Below, in pieces: positions 24,565 through 35,848 of a stretch of DNA of 64,000 nt. Position numbers and translations under genes: made by a program. A model generated the notes under the pieces. That model searched no databases and had not been told where the DNA came from. It saw only the letters and a program-made list of their open reading frames with translations. This stretch comes from Liolophura sinensis (lineage: Eukaryota > Mollusca > Polyplacophora > Chitonida > Chitonidae): the NCBI RefSeq assembly GCF_032854445.1, contig NC_088302.1, positions 19,461,338 to 19,525,337 on the forward strand, in the 5' to 3' direction. Positions within the stretch are counted from its first letter, which is position 1; each line of letters starts with the position of its first letter.

Positions 24565-24725
24565 ACAAGAGTTCGAGTACCAGATGTGTGCTCAGAGTAT
24601 ATTTTGTGACAGGGCCTCTTATTCAGTCACCAACCTGCGGATGGTTGTAGGTTTCCACCAAAATCTACGCGGTGTGAGTGAAATATTCTTGAGTACAACG
24701 TAAAACAACAATCAAATAAATAAAC
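24565..24725 (+). mobile_element. SINE (Nin-DC-like), diverged
   Basis: GTTCGAGTACCAGATGTG resembles the B-box part. Later come GGTTGTAGGTTTCCACC, GTGAAATATTCTTGAGTACA and a CAAATAAATAAA tail. Confidence 0.7.
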
Positions 24726-24918
24726 ATTGCATTGCCGCCTACCTGAAACCGATGACTTCAGTTGCCCATCAGTGCACGCTTTATAACTGTGTTGACATGT
24801 TTTGTTTGATTATGGCGTGATATTACATTGATTCATCAACAAAATGTCACTGTGCCTTACTGAATTACGTCATAGTTTATTTACGTCATCAATGGTTCGG
24901 CGTCACAAACGTTTGACA

Positions 24919-25024
24919 TATATACATCGCCTTTTACAGTTCGACGAAGTTTATCGACGAAGAATCTGACAGAATGTGACAGTTTCTACTAAAACAACCG
25001 GCAAAAAACCTAATTTCCAAACAG
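24919..25024 (+). promoter_or_regulatory. Promoter and non-coding first exon of the unknown gene
   Basis: A TATATA lies at 24919-24924. The leader that follows (TTTATCGACGAAGAA near 24950) ends at CAAACAG with donor GTGAAT at 25025. The same arrangement recurs in the tandem copy (about 29843-29919, donor GTGAGT), which supports a real leader exon retained in the duplication. Its exact start is not visible. Confidence 0.55.
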
Positions 25025-25056
25025 GTGAATTTATATAATTAATCAGTTGTGTAATT

Positions 25057-25239
25057 ACTGTAATTCTTCAACCTTTTCGCATGTTTGCAAGGTGTTCATT
25101 CAAGCTTATTCTGAAAGGATTACTCAGTAAACCCTGAAATTGGCCAATTCAACCAATGTATTTTTGTCAACTTTAAGATGTGTATGAATTACACTGAAAG
25201 TTGCTTTTTCATACGCGAAAAGGTTCAAGAATTAGAGTA
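25057..25239 (-). mobile_element. TIR element, copy C, in intron of the unknown gene
   Basis: Left end TAATTCTTCAACCTTTTCGC; right end GCGAAAAGGTTCAAGAATTA. The tandem gene copy at 29930-29960 runs from TTGTGTAA straight to CAGGTGC at the matching place, without the element. The insertion therefore postdates the duplication, or was lost from the copy. Confidence 0.75.
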
Positions 25240-25705
25240 GGTGCAAACTGAAGGAGTTGTAGAAAAATGTCTTTACGTTAGCAGGATAACAGATTAGCAG
25301 CTATAAGGTAAACAAAACAATATTTGTGTATATGACAGGTTAACGCTATTAAGAAGCTGACTTTATTTTTGTTGCCGCCGACTCATTCTTAAAAATGTCT
25401 TAAATAAACTCCTCTACTATGACGGGGTTAATTTTTTTTACCGTCAAATTTTGTGTTAATGATCACTGTTCTCATAAGAATGTAGGTTTGCTTTCCATCT
25501 AAGTGGGTGTGTTGACATGTAAAAACTTCAACATCTCTTCGTGACCTGAAAAACACCGCCTATATTTATTTAATCAATGTTTTCCGCCGTTCAAATGATT
25601 AACACTTACCAATGGGTTACGACAGTTCATTTACAGAGTATGAAATACGTCGTGCCCATTGATGTTTTAAAACCATCGTAAAATACCGTGTTTGATTTTC
25701 AGAAC

Positions 25706-28305
25706 ATGGCGATTATTTATGAAGAAGATAACTTCACACTGGATGAGTTACCGGGATATGCTTCCCCGACACGCTTCACAGACCACGCCCCGAAAGCTAA
25801 CAGAACCATTCTGGACAACACAGAGGGCTTTGATGTGCAAGCCGTTCAGTATAACGTGGGCAACGACACTGATGACAGGTACATATTAGCTCTCGGATCG
25901 GTTAGCCATGTTCCCAGCTTAGCTTCCACATTAATGTACCTCTGAACACTAAGCTACGACGAATAAACAGATCACAGATCCAGGTAGATATATACTGCTT
26001 TACACCGATGACTCCAACCTTTGACCAAGACGATAAAATTTAATGTTTTAATATATGCATGGCAATGAATTTGTTAGGTACTTAGGTATTCACATTCATT
26101 CACCCAAAGCTCTGTCTTGTTTTCACTTCCCATAAACCTATAGTCTTTGACATACAAACAAAATAAAAACCAATAAAATGAAGTGTATATCGGTTGAACG
26201 ACCATTAAACATTGTCCAGGAAAACAGTTGGATTTATTTTTTTATAATTTTTCCAAATGAGTAAAAGGGTCCTAAAACACAAGATTATAAGGTGGCCTGT
26301 AGTGAACCGGAGGCAATCAGTGACGTCATTTTATTTTTGTGTTGTAATAGCTGGTTTCACGGTCCCTCCGGCGAGTACACTTATAGATTAATATACACGT
26401 GCATTTTGAAAGTTGAAATCTAGCAGCCTGTGTGTGTTAAGTGGAAAAGTGGTTTTTAAACACCAGATTCTATGGTGGTCTGTAGTGAACCGGAGGCAAT
26501 CAGTGACGTCACATCCTTATTTTTGGCTTGTAATAGCTCGTTTCACGGTCCCTCAGGTGAGTGCACTTATAGATTAATATACGCGTGCATTTTGAAAGTT
26601 GAGATCTAGCAGCCTGTGTGTGTTAAGTGGAAAAGTGGTTTTTAAACACCAGATTCTATGGTGGTCTGTAGTGAACCGGAGGCAATCAGTGACGTCACAT
26701 CCTTATTTTTGGCTTGTAATAGCTCGTTTCACGGTCCCTCCGGCGAGTACACTTATAGATTAATATACGCGTGCATTTTGAAAGTTGAAATCTAGCAGCC
26801 TGTGTGTTACGTGGCAAAAACCTAATTTGATATCACTGTTCCCAATACGGTCCGAAAAGACCACCGTAGAATCCAAAGTTTCATGTGCATTTTATAACGT
26901 TGAACGAATTCTAAAAAAAATAAAGCGAACTATTTATATAATCAAATGTTTAATGGTCTTCCATGTGACAATACTTCACGTTACTGTTTTCTTTGCCTGT
27001 AAATGAATGATTTTGGCCTGGTTCATATTCTGGAGTGCATGGTCTGACAAACAAACAACATGTACTTACAAGATTGTGTAAATATCCCGCCAAACATCCA
27101 TTTAATACTGTTCATCAAAATAACTTTTCTTGTAATTGACTTCGTCTTATGGCACTTAAATGTAGACAACTTATTTTACGAAAAAGTTACGAAAATATGA
27201 TTTACGAAGTTTTGTTAAAGTGGCCCTTGCTTTACAAACACAATATCTTCATAATGAGCATTTAAACAGTTATATTCATCTGATTGTTTAACACCAGACT
27301 CAAAAGATCCTTTGCTGATACGTTGCCAGTCAACCTGGTGGTTGGTGGAAACTAGAGTGCTCAGAGTAAACCTCCAACCTTTGGCAAGATACTGGCGAAC
27401 TTTTCCACGTGTGATTTGGTGTTTTACGCTGTGCTCAAGGATATTTCACTGTGCCCTTTAGGTCCTACAGATGTATGAACACCATCTTGGTGGAAGGTAA
27501 GTGGTCTTTTGGCTCTAATATATGCATTTTTTTCTCCTTTGTTTTGGCGTGAAACACTTACCTTATCCTATCTTATGCTATGTAAATGTATTTCAGGTTG
27601 TTAGAGAAAGCCTGGAGAAAGCACGACGTCATGAAAGCTGAATTTCAACATATCGCTCGTTTAACTCAGAAGCGGGACGAAAAACAAAAGTTTGCTAGAG
27701 AAAAGCTTCAGAGAAAGACAGGCTGGAATCAGTTGTCGCGCATTCCCTTACCCATATTCTGGTATCACCAAGCAAAAGGGTGCCCAGTGACTTCGTTGGT
27801 AAAGACTGTGGGACAAACTGGAGTTAAAGCCTTCCAGGTCCCTAAGTCACCCACTGCGAAGGAATGTGCCGTTCAGAACATCCAGACATCGATATCATCA
27901 GCTGGAGGTAAACCTTCCCGAAGCCCTGTTCCTAACGCAGCCATGAAACAGGGACAGCGTTACCCACACTCCTCTGTCCAGGAGGTACCTTACACCGTTT
28001 ACCATACACCTGGTAAACACGTGACCATCATCCCCCAAGTACAGGACACCTTGCTAAGACAGAGGAAGTCCCGCCTTCCTGTCTGGATGAACTCACTGCG
28101 CATGTCCCTGACAAAGTCAGAAACGAAGAATGGACTATTCTGTCCGGGACGCGAAGACTCCCAAATACCACTTCCGGTGTCTCATATCAAAGGAACCAAG
28201 AATGTTTGCAAAGTATCAACCATGAAAAGAGCAAAGCGAGCTGTCATGAAGAAATTGAAGAATTTTAGCCCAAGATTGGACAAGTTTTTCAAGAGGCTAT
28301 CTTAA
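25706..28305 (+). CDS. Unknown two-exon gene, 293 aa
   Basis: Coding exons 25706-25878 and 27597-28305 join in phase 2 (donor GACAG/GTACAT, acceptor TTTCAG/G). I do not recognise the family. The first exon begins MAIIYEEDNFTLDELPGY and is acidic; its core SPTRFTDHAPKANRTILDN is the part best kept in the tandem copy. The second exon starts LLEKAWRKHDVMKAEFQHIA, a likely charged helix. A long basic, Ser/Pro/Lys-rich region follows, with the repeated motif RIPLPI/QIPLPV, and the end is KKLKNFSPRLDKFFKRLS. There is no signal peptide or membrane segment, and cysteines are few. The ATG at 25706 follows an acceptor (TTTTCAG at 25696-25702), consistent with the non-coding leader exon upstream. AATAAA at 28422 is a good poly(A) signal. 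The intron holds a CRE-bearing repeat array. A soluble, possibly nuclear, fast-evolving protein is my inference only. Confidence 0.75.
26282..26878 (+). repeat. Three-copy tandem repeat (about 185 bp) with CRE sites and inverted ends
   Basis: Units start at about 26291, 26474 and 26660 and share GGTGGYCTGTAGTGAACCGG. Each has a perfect TGACGTCA (26321, 26504 and 26690) and TTTCACGGTCCCTCMGG. The right border (AGACCACCGTAGAATCC, ending near 26878) is the inverse of the unit start (GATTCTATGGTGGTCT). The block may therefore be a mobile element with an internally amplified unit. Confidence 0.85.
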
Positions 28306-28427
28306 GTTAAACAAATTGTACTACTTTATCCATTGGTCCAAGAAACTGTTATACACAGCGTCATGATAGACAAAGTTGCCGAATGTTTTAATTTGTATTG
28401 AATGAATGTTTAGATTAATGAAATAAA

Positions 28428-29780
28428 TACCTCAACAGTTCCTCCATCATATCTTAGTTTTGTTTTTCGCTTCATGTCTTTCTTTCTCGTAAATAATTTT
28501 CTGGGAATCTTGTATGATTCTGACTGGCGTACTAATGCTTATTATTGACTGACACAGGTGTAATGGCATACATGTCACCTGGTAGACGCTAAGATTTCAT
28601 TTCACTGAACGGTGTTTAACGCCCTAATGAATATTTCACCTGTACGATAGGGATCATTTGGATACGTCGACGAAACGTAAATTCCTGGACTGAGCAAAAT
28701 ACTGGAAGGGATTTGTCAAAACAAAAATTGACAAACTTTCCCACGTTTCACGTACAGATGTTTCCGGGTGCGGGTTTGGGTCCAATTATCAAATGCCATT
28801 TGCAAAAATAACTGGGAGGTAAACACCATCACAAGGTATTAAGGATCACCATGGATGCTCACAAGGTCTATCACTGACAAGACTTTCCACTCACCTCAGT
28901 ATGTTGTATATGCCGCGAAAAAGGATGAATTAACCAACAGATGATACAAGTTCAAATATAGAAATTCACATGCATGTATTCAATCATATTTGCAGCCTAA
29001 AAGTGAAAAACAACTACAGAGAGTAAACGTCTGCAAAACAAGAAAGATATTCTATATCATAAGATTATTTAAAATTCCGGAAGTAAAATATATTTTGGGT
29101 GGGCAAGGCGGCATGTAAGAGTTTTAAATTTATATCATCAGATTAATTAAAACTCAGGAAGTAAAATATATTTAGGGTGGAAAGAAAATTTCACTCAGCT
29201 GTGGACTTTAAGCAAACTGAACACAGGCCATTGTGCCACGGAGCGTGTATGTTTGGCGTATTTAAGCATTTACTTGTTAAGATAAACCCCTAACTGAGGT
29301 ACATGTAGGGTTGACAAGGGGCCGGATTTCATCGGCTTCGTGTGAATTTGCCAACTATCACACTGCTATTATGGTTTTTACTCGGCCGAAGTGTCTTATA
29401 CATGGCAAATATAGCTAACCAACGTTCCCATTTTCTGACGCACAGATTTCTTTACCCAGAGAGCGTGCCATGTTGAGTTCAGACTAATATGGTGGAATTT
29501 AGCTAATCTTTATGCAATGTTCTTTATGTTACATCATATGAATACCACTACAATAGTCGTCGACAAGCGTATTTATTTACCACCAAGGCCCTCAGAATTT
29601 ACTCGGTTAATAGTAACCATGTTTGTAGACATTCAATACCCCGACACGGCTAATGGAAATCCTAAAATCTCTAACTCGAGTTGAACATCTGCTCAGGGCT
29701 AACTTTGACGTGTACTGTGTTATTGTGACGATATTCCAATGATTCAGAACTGAAATAGACATGCCACTGTTCCATAATGA
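28428..29780. other. Spacer between the unknown gene and its copy
   Basis: No exon recognised. It contains a short SINE-core fragment on the minus strand (about 28604-28660) and a two-copy tandem duplication of about 74 bp at 29044-29182 with GGAAGTAAAATATATTT in each copy. The first 190 bp still resemble the flank downstream of the pseudogene. Confidence 0.5.
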
Positions 29781-29842
29781 CGTCATAATTTACCTATGTT
29801 TTCAGCGATGTTCTAAACGTTTGACGTACATCGCCTTCCACA

Positions 29843-31613
29843 GTTTCATATCGTTTATCGACGAAGAAAAGAACACAGTTCTGCTAAAACAACCCAAAAA
29901 GACGTAAATCTATGAGTAGGTGAGTACATAATTAATCATTCTTGTGTAAACAGGTGCCAATAAGCCAGTAAGTAACCCAGTTTCAGCATAAAGTACGAAA
30001 TCTCACGGACAGCATGACAACAGTTCTGCAGTTACGCTATACGTAGACCTAGAGATATACCTATTCTATAATTTTCCTTTGTCTTTCTCTGTTTAGGCCA
30101 ACAGAGCGGCCAGTGTTAGTTTACGCTGCTTCACTTTTAAATTGTCTTGACTAAAATTTCAGTTATGACACGGTTACTGTTACTTTTTGAGTAAATTATC
30201 AATATTAACATGTGATTATACGAGCTCGCTTATGAACATGTACAGATTTCACTATGGGCTGTGATTGAAGGTTACACGGTTTGCTCTATATGTAAGGTTA
30301 ACAGTTCTTCGGATCCACCCTTATTCCTCTCTTTACACTTACGAGAGAAATATTTACAAAAATAAACAGAGAATATGAAATATATCGTGCTATTGACATA
30401 AATGAAGACTATTTATGAATATTATTTCACATCAGATCAGTTACCGAGGTATGTTTCCCCGACACACTTCACAGATCACGCGCCGAAAGCCAACAGAACC
30501 ATCCTGGACAACACTGAGGGCGCTGATCTGCAAGCCGTTCAACATGACCTGGACAATGACATTGATGACAGGTGCATAATCTTCTTCACACAGATGACCC
30601 CAACCGTTGACCAAGGACATAGAACTCAGTGTTTTCATATATGGCCGATGGCCTCCACTCGCGGCCATGTTGGATATCTAACAAAATAACTCCATAGTCT
30701 TCCACGATGTGCGCTAAACTTTGTAAAATTCCTTTGTTAGAGATCCAGTATGGTCGCAATCTTGACTCTGTCAGGTTATCTTCACCCTTAAACCTATCTT
30801 TGTCATAAACGTAACACAGTATTGGATAAATAATTATGACCAAACGTCACTTTCATATTCTTGAGTAAACGGCCCGAAAATAAAAAATTAATTAACTTAA
30901 TTAAAGAGAAAACACGATTATTCATCACATTTGTTAATTAAACAATGCTTATGTAGGATTGTCAAATCATCCGGCCTGAACCCTTCTTTGATATCTGGAT
31001 TTTCACTTTAGAATACTATATATCCCTACAACGAGCATAAAAGTCTTGAATCAGCTGTCGCGTATTCCCTTACCCACATTCTTCTACCACCAAGTTAAAG
31101 GCCGCCCAGTGACCTCGATGTGACGCCCAGAACTTCCGAGCAGTGATCCCATCCACAGGAAGTAAGCCTTCCTGGATACCTGTTCTTAACCCAACACGTG
31201 ACCATCCTCCTCCCGTCACAAGACGCCTTACTGATACAGAAAAAATCTAGCCTTCCTGTCTGGATGAACCCATTGCGCATCTGTAACAAAGCCCAGAAAG
31301 AAGGATGAACGGTTCTGTGCGGGGCACAAAGACTCACAGATACTACTTTCTGTGCCTAACGTCCAAACAACCAAAGACGTCTGCAAAGTATCATCCATGG
31401 AAAGAGCCAAGAGGGCTTTCGTGAAGAAGTTGAAAGATCTTAGCCCAAGATGCAGTTTCCCAAAGTGAGGCAAGTTTTTCAAGAGGCTATCCTAGTTTAA
31501 CAAATTGTAAAAATTTGTCTATTATGCCACCAAACTATCATATGCAGCGACTTGACATACAGTAAGCACCATTTCCTTCTTCTATATTGCTTTCTTGAAA
31601 TGACTGAAATAAA
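29843..31613 (+). pseudogene. Decayed tandem copy of the unknown gene
   Basis: Leader exon (about 29843-29919), intron, first coding exon (30402-30571; MKTIYEYYFTSDQLPRYVSP at the start) and AATAAA (31608) are all retained in order. The first exon is intact with a good donor (ACAG/GTGCAT) and the same phase as the parent. The second exon (about 31045-31497) has lost its first ~135 nt. It hits TGA soon after RPVTSM, lacks an internal block and carries frameshifts, though CKVSSMERAKRAFVKKLKDL survives near the end. A short protein from exon 1 could still be made, but loss of function is more likely. Confidence 0.8.
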
Positions 31614-31799
31614 TATCTCCCCTGTTCCCGTATCTGTTGGCCGTTTTCTTTTTTCTTTCTTCTGTGATTTTTTAAGGAAATGGCATGGTATTGATGGGTG
31701 TATTGATGATATTATTAGTGATTGACTGAAGTGTAAAGGCAATCTGAAGCCTACTTAGACGCGCTAAATGCAAATGTTTCATTTCATAGATTAGCATTT

Positions 31800-32484
31800 A
31801 AAGGAAAAGAAAGCTAAAATGCGAAGTAAGGTGCATCACACAGACAACAGAAAACTATGCGTAAAAAATACTTTCATTTATCTTTTTTTGTTACCTTTTT
31901 GAAGAGTTTTGAGAGGCACTCAGATATTTGAATAGTAAGTGGGCTTTATGAGGAATACTGACGGTATCTTGGAACTCTGACGGTACATCACCTTTTTTCC
32001 TGATGTTCACAAGAAGGAAGGAATTTTGGGGAATCTGTTATCAGTAATATTTTACTCATGGGTAAAAAGAGCTGTTTCAACATTCAGTGTTGTGCTTTAG
32101 AGTTAGCCTGTGACATCAGAGTTCCTAAACTCTTATAGTATGGATATAAGAATTCAAATGCTTGAACGCCTTTAACTCTCTTCACAAACATCTTAAAAAA
32201 TAAATGAAAGTATATTTATGTATAGTTTTAAGTGGTCTGTTTAGGAATGCCTACTTCATTTTTAGAGGTTTTTTCCTTTAATGCTGTGTTCAGTATTTTA
32301 TTTATATTTCGCTCATATGACATGAGTAAGTGGCGCATTGCATGGCAAGAAAATTACGAATTTTAACCCGTGTGGCATACTGATGTTCACCAGCGCCTCA
32401 CACTGGCTAATGATGCGGCCATTTCTTTATCGGAACGCCATCGCCAAATTTGGAGAAAAAAAAAAAACAATATTCTGACATGAT
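31800..32484. other. AT-rich spacer
   Basis: No exon, RNA gene or clear mobile element was recognised on either strand. Confidence 0.5.
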
Positions 32485-32642
32485 CCAGATCGTACTCAAT
32501 AATAATTCACTATGCGACGGCAGCCAGCTTTACATGATGGGAGGAAAGCCTGAAATGTGCTTGAACTCACAGCGACCACATTGGTGAGAGACTCCTAGGC
32601 CATTTTACTGCACTAGCGTGCTAACCACTCGGCCACGGAGAT
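32485..32642 (-). mobile_element. SINE (Nin-DC-like), diverged, with tRNA-like head
   Basis: The plus strand shows CAGCCAGCTTTACATGATGG in the body and CTTGAACTCACAGCGACCAC. It ends with CGTGCTAACCACTCGGCCAC, the inverse of the A-box region of a tRNA-like head. Confidence 0.8.
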
Positions 32643-34700
32643 GTTTTTTTTTTTACTAAGTGATTTATAGGCCTACCTGTACACATATATACATTACAAA
32701 GCGTGAAGTATTACCTGAGATTGGTCTATATATATTAATGTTTGACAACTTGATTCTTCAGTATTTATTCTAAGTATTTATTCGGGACATGAAATTTACA
32801 TCACCAAGGTTATATACTGTTTTTATTTTCAGTTAAATTCTGTTTTGCTTTACCCACCGCCCCACCCATGCAGCACCAATCCAACTTATACTTATATCGG
32901 GTCTACCAGTACATGACCCATCCCCTAGTATCACGTTTGCCAAGCGCGGAAATGCCAACTTGTCTATGCAGTTTCCATGCATATCTTGTCAGACTTTAGA
33001 ACGATCTCGGCATGTGTGCATAGGAAATAGTCGATGTGTTCGGGACAAAGGTAAAACATATTACTCACATAGGATGTATTAAAAGCTTCTCGGTTATGGC
33101 CTCTCGAAAGGAACATATAGCCTAAATCACATCTAATCCCAACACACATCTGTTGCTTCACTATAAAAATATTTTATTTTTATATTACAATAAAAAGCCT
33201 TGTCTATTGGTGTACATTCTAAACAGTGTTTTGTGTTTCACACGAACATGTCGGGTGTACCTGAGTATGATATAAAAAATATATACTAAAGTAATAAAGT
33301 GTAACACGCATAATTAAGGGGAACAAACTCTCAACACTGATTTGTCCAGCCACCGTACGTGTAACTGCGTCGTATTATCCACCTTTAATTACCCAATTAA
33401 TATATACAAGAAGCCAGATAATACTGTACAACAAGTTATATAGACCTGCCTATACACGAAATCAACAAGACCAAAACAAGCCTCGGGCGGTTTATCTGTG
33501 TGTCCCCCCCCCCCTTTTTTTTTTTTCTTTTTTTTTTCTTGGCGTGGCATGGCCTATATATGCTATGTATGCTGCATATCATAGGATGGCCTTAAATTGA
33601 GGTGCTGTTCACTGAACCAAAGCGGTGGAAAGAGAATATGACTGTATAGTTAAAGGTGTATATAAAGTGACTTGGTGTATGTAGTCCCGCCATTAAGAAC
33701 GGTTGAGCAACGCTGATCAGGAAGTTTACCCATATATAGGCGACACCTACATGTCTTAATGCGGATTTTTGTAGCCTCTGCATATATATCCGACGTCCTG
33801 TTTTAAAATCCGTGTGGGAGATTACAACAGTGTGTGTATGTATTTTATTCTGACATCCTCATCATCCTGAGGTGTTAACGCCGATCATGCTTATGTGGGA
33901 CCGTCACAATGCTCGTCCCCGGCCCAGGCTGATGTCCACGAATAATCGTCAATCTCAGCCCGTACCGCTGAGGACGCGGACAAGGGTCGGGCTTCTGGGA
34001 CGAGGGGAACTGTCACACTCTTTCCACGAGGGGAGACCAAGACTTAGAAGGGTGGGTATGTATATATATATATATATATGCTAGTTAACACGAAAGGATG
34101 CTACAAAAAAGACGCAAAAGTGTAATCTTTTTGCTTTGGGGAAACTAATCTGCTAAGTTTAAAAAAATAATATATCTTCTGATTGAAGCCATTGAACAGA
34201 GCTGTGGTATCATAACATACTGTGGACAAAATGATAACCTGTTACACCAACAAAAATGTTCTGTTGAGGTAACACTGCAGAACAAATTTAACATTTAACA
34301 GGATAGTTTGTAGCACCAACATCTAATCTATACTACTATTACTCAGAAAACGTGATATTCTCTCTGCTTAACAGTTTGAGAGCTTAAGAGTCCATGTATT
34401 AACCCAACACCTCACATTCCTATACCTGCATCACTGTCACTGAGTAAGATTTGAATTGCTAAGTGTCTGTCTGTCCTATATGTGTGTGCAGAAGCATTCA
34501 ACCACTGCATGTTGTTGTAGACCTGTGTGTGACATCAGCCATGACTGCTAATTGACCTCATCCCTTGATACATTTCTGACATTTAAAATTCTTCACCATT
34601 CTTTAATACCATCTGGTTATTGAAATCCTTCGTCAGTTTCTCCACGGTTTCTCTCTGGGTTGTTTTTCCGCATCGCGCCATTTTCTTGCATTGGGTATTT
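32643..34700. other. Gene-poor stretch with one GC-rich open segment
   Basis: Mostly AT-rich sequence. It includes a C-run/T-run at about 33506-33540 and a (TA)n tract at about 34060-34079. At 33860-34045 lies a locally GC-rich segment with an Arg/Pro-rich open frame (70 codons from 33872). No family is recognised for that frame and no splice partner was found. Confidence 0.4.
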
Positions 34701-34729
34701 ATATAACATCGACGAGAGTCGGTTTTCCA

Positions 34730-35310
34730 CAACATCCAAAACCTTTAAATGTTTCCCTCATTTTCATCAAAATTTTGTAATCTGTTTCCTCCGTCATTGC
34801 CTAAAATACTCAATCTTTTTCCCTCGATCATTATCCAAAATTCTTAGTCTGTTTCCCTCGTAATCATCTGAAACCCTTAATATGTTTCCCTCATCGTCTA
34901 GAACCCTTAGTCTGTTTCTCTCACCATCTAAGAATCTTTCAGTCTGTTTGAAGTGAAACCAGTAGTCTGTTTTCCTTATGAATTGAAGCCCGTAGATTCC
35001 CTCATGAACTGAAACCCGTAGTCTCCCTCATGAACTGAAACCCGTAGTCTGTTTCCCTGGATCACCATGTAAATGCCTTAGCCTGTTTCCCTCGTTCATC
35101 ATATAAAATTTGTATTCGTCTGTTCACCTCATCGTCTATAACCAGTAGTCTGTTTCCCCTAGCCTAATTTATAGCACCCTTAGTGCGTTTCATTAATCTT
35201 CTAAAACTCTAAGTCAGTTTCCCTCGTCACCTGAAACCCATAGTTTGTTTCCCTCGATTATTATCTAAAGGCCTTAGCCTGTTTTCCCTTGTTATCATTT
35301 AAAAGCCGAA
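34730..35310 (+). repeat. Degenerate minisatellite, units of roughly 35-45 bp
   Basis: About fifteen loose copies of a CTTAGTCTGTTTCCCTCRTC-like unit followed by ATCTAAAACC. Unit length and sequence vary, so the array is old. Confidence 0.7.
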
Positions 35311-35737
35311 GTCCACATCATCAACTTATCCTCAACCCCTAATGTCCACATATTACCGTCAGTTTTTCCTCAGCCTGTCTCAAATCCGCCTTTTCCTATG
35401 GCTCAAGTCAGCCGTCGGTTGTCGCTATCCTATCTTATAACCCTTATATTTTCCTCTGTCTACGTTATCTCACATGTGACGGTGTTCCTTGACTGAGTAT
35501 CTCTCAGATATGCCGTCGTATCCCATTTCACAGTCAACATCCCCTGCATATATTCGTCATCTTTTACTCCAGTCAACATGAGGACTAAGTGACGCTTTTT
35601 TCTCGTCTGTCCTCTTGTATGTTATCGCTTTCCTTTATGTATGGCATCTAATACCTTCATCGTTTTCCAATCCAATACACAACCTAGAAAAGAGGTGTCA
35701 CCTTCACATGGTGTGATGTCAACAAGCTCTGTTTTTC

Positions 35738-35848
35738 CTGCCCACCATGTTAGATACAAATCTCCCGCGATAACGCTCACCGTCGTCCTATAAGTGAAGT
35801 ATTCTTGAGTATTCTTGAGTATAAAACACCAGCCAAATACATAAAACC
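35738..35848 (+). mobile_element. SINE (Nin-DC-like) fragment
   Basis: It keeps CACCGTCGTCCTATAAGTGA, a duplicated TATTCTTGAG and AAAACACCAGCCAAATACAT. Only the 3' half remains. Confidence 0.65.
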
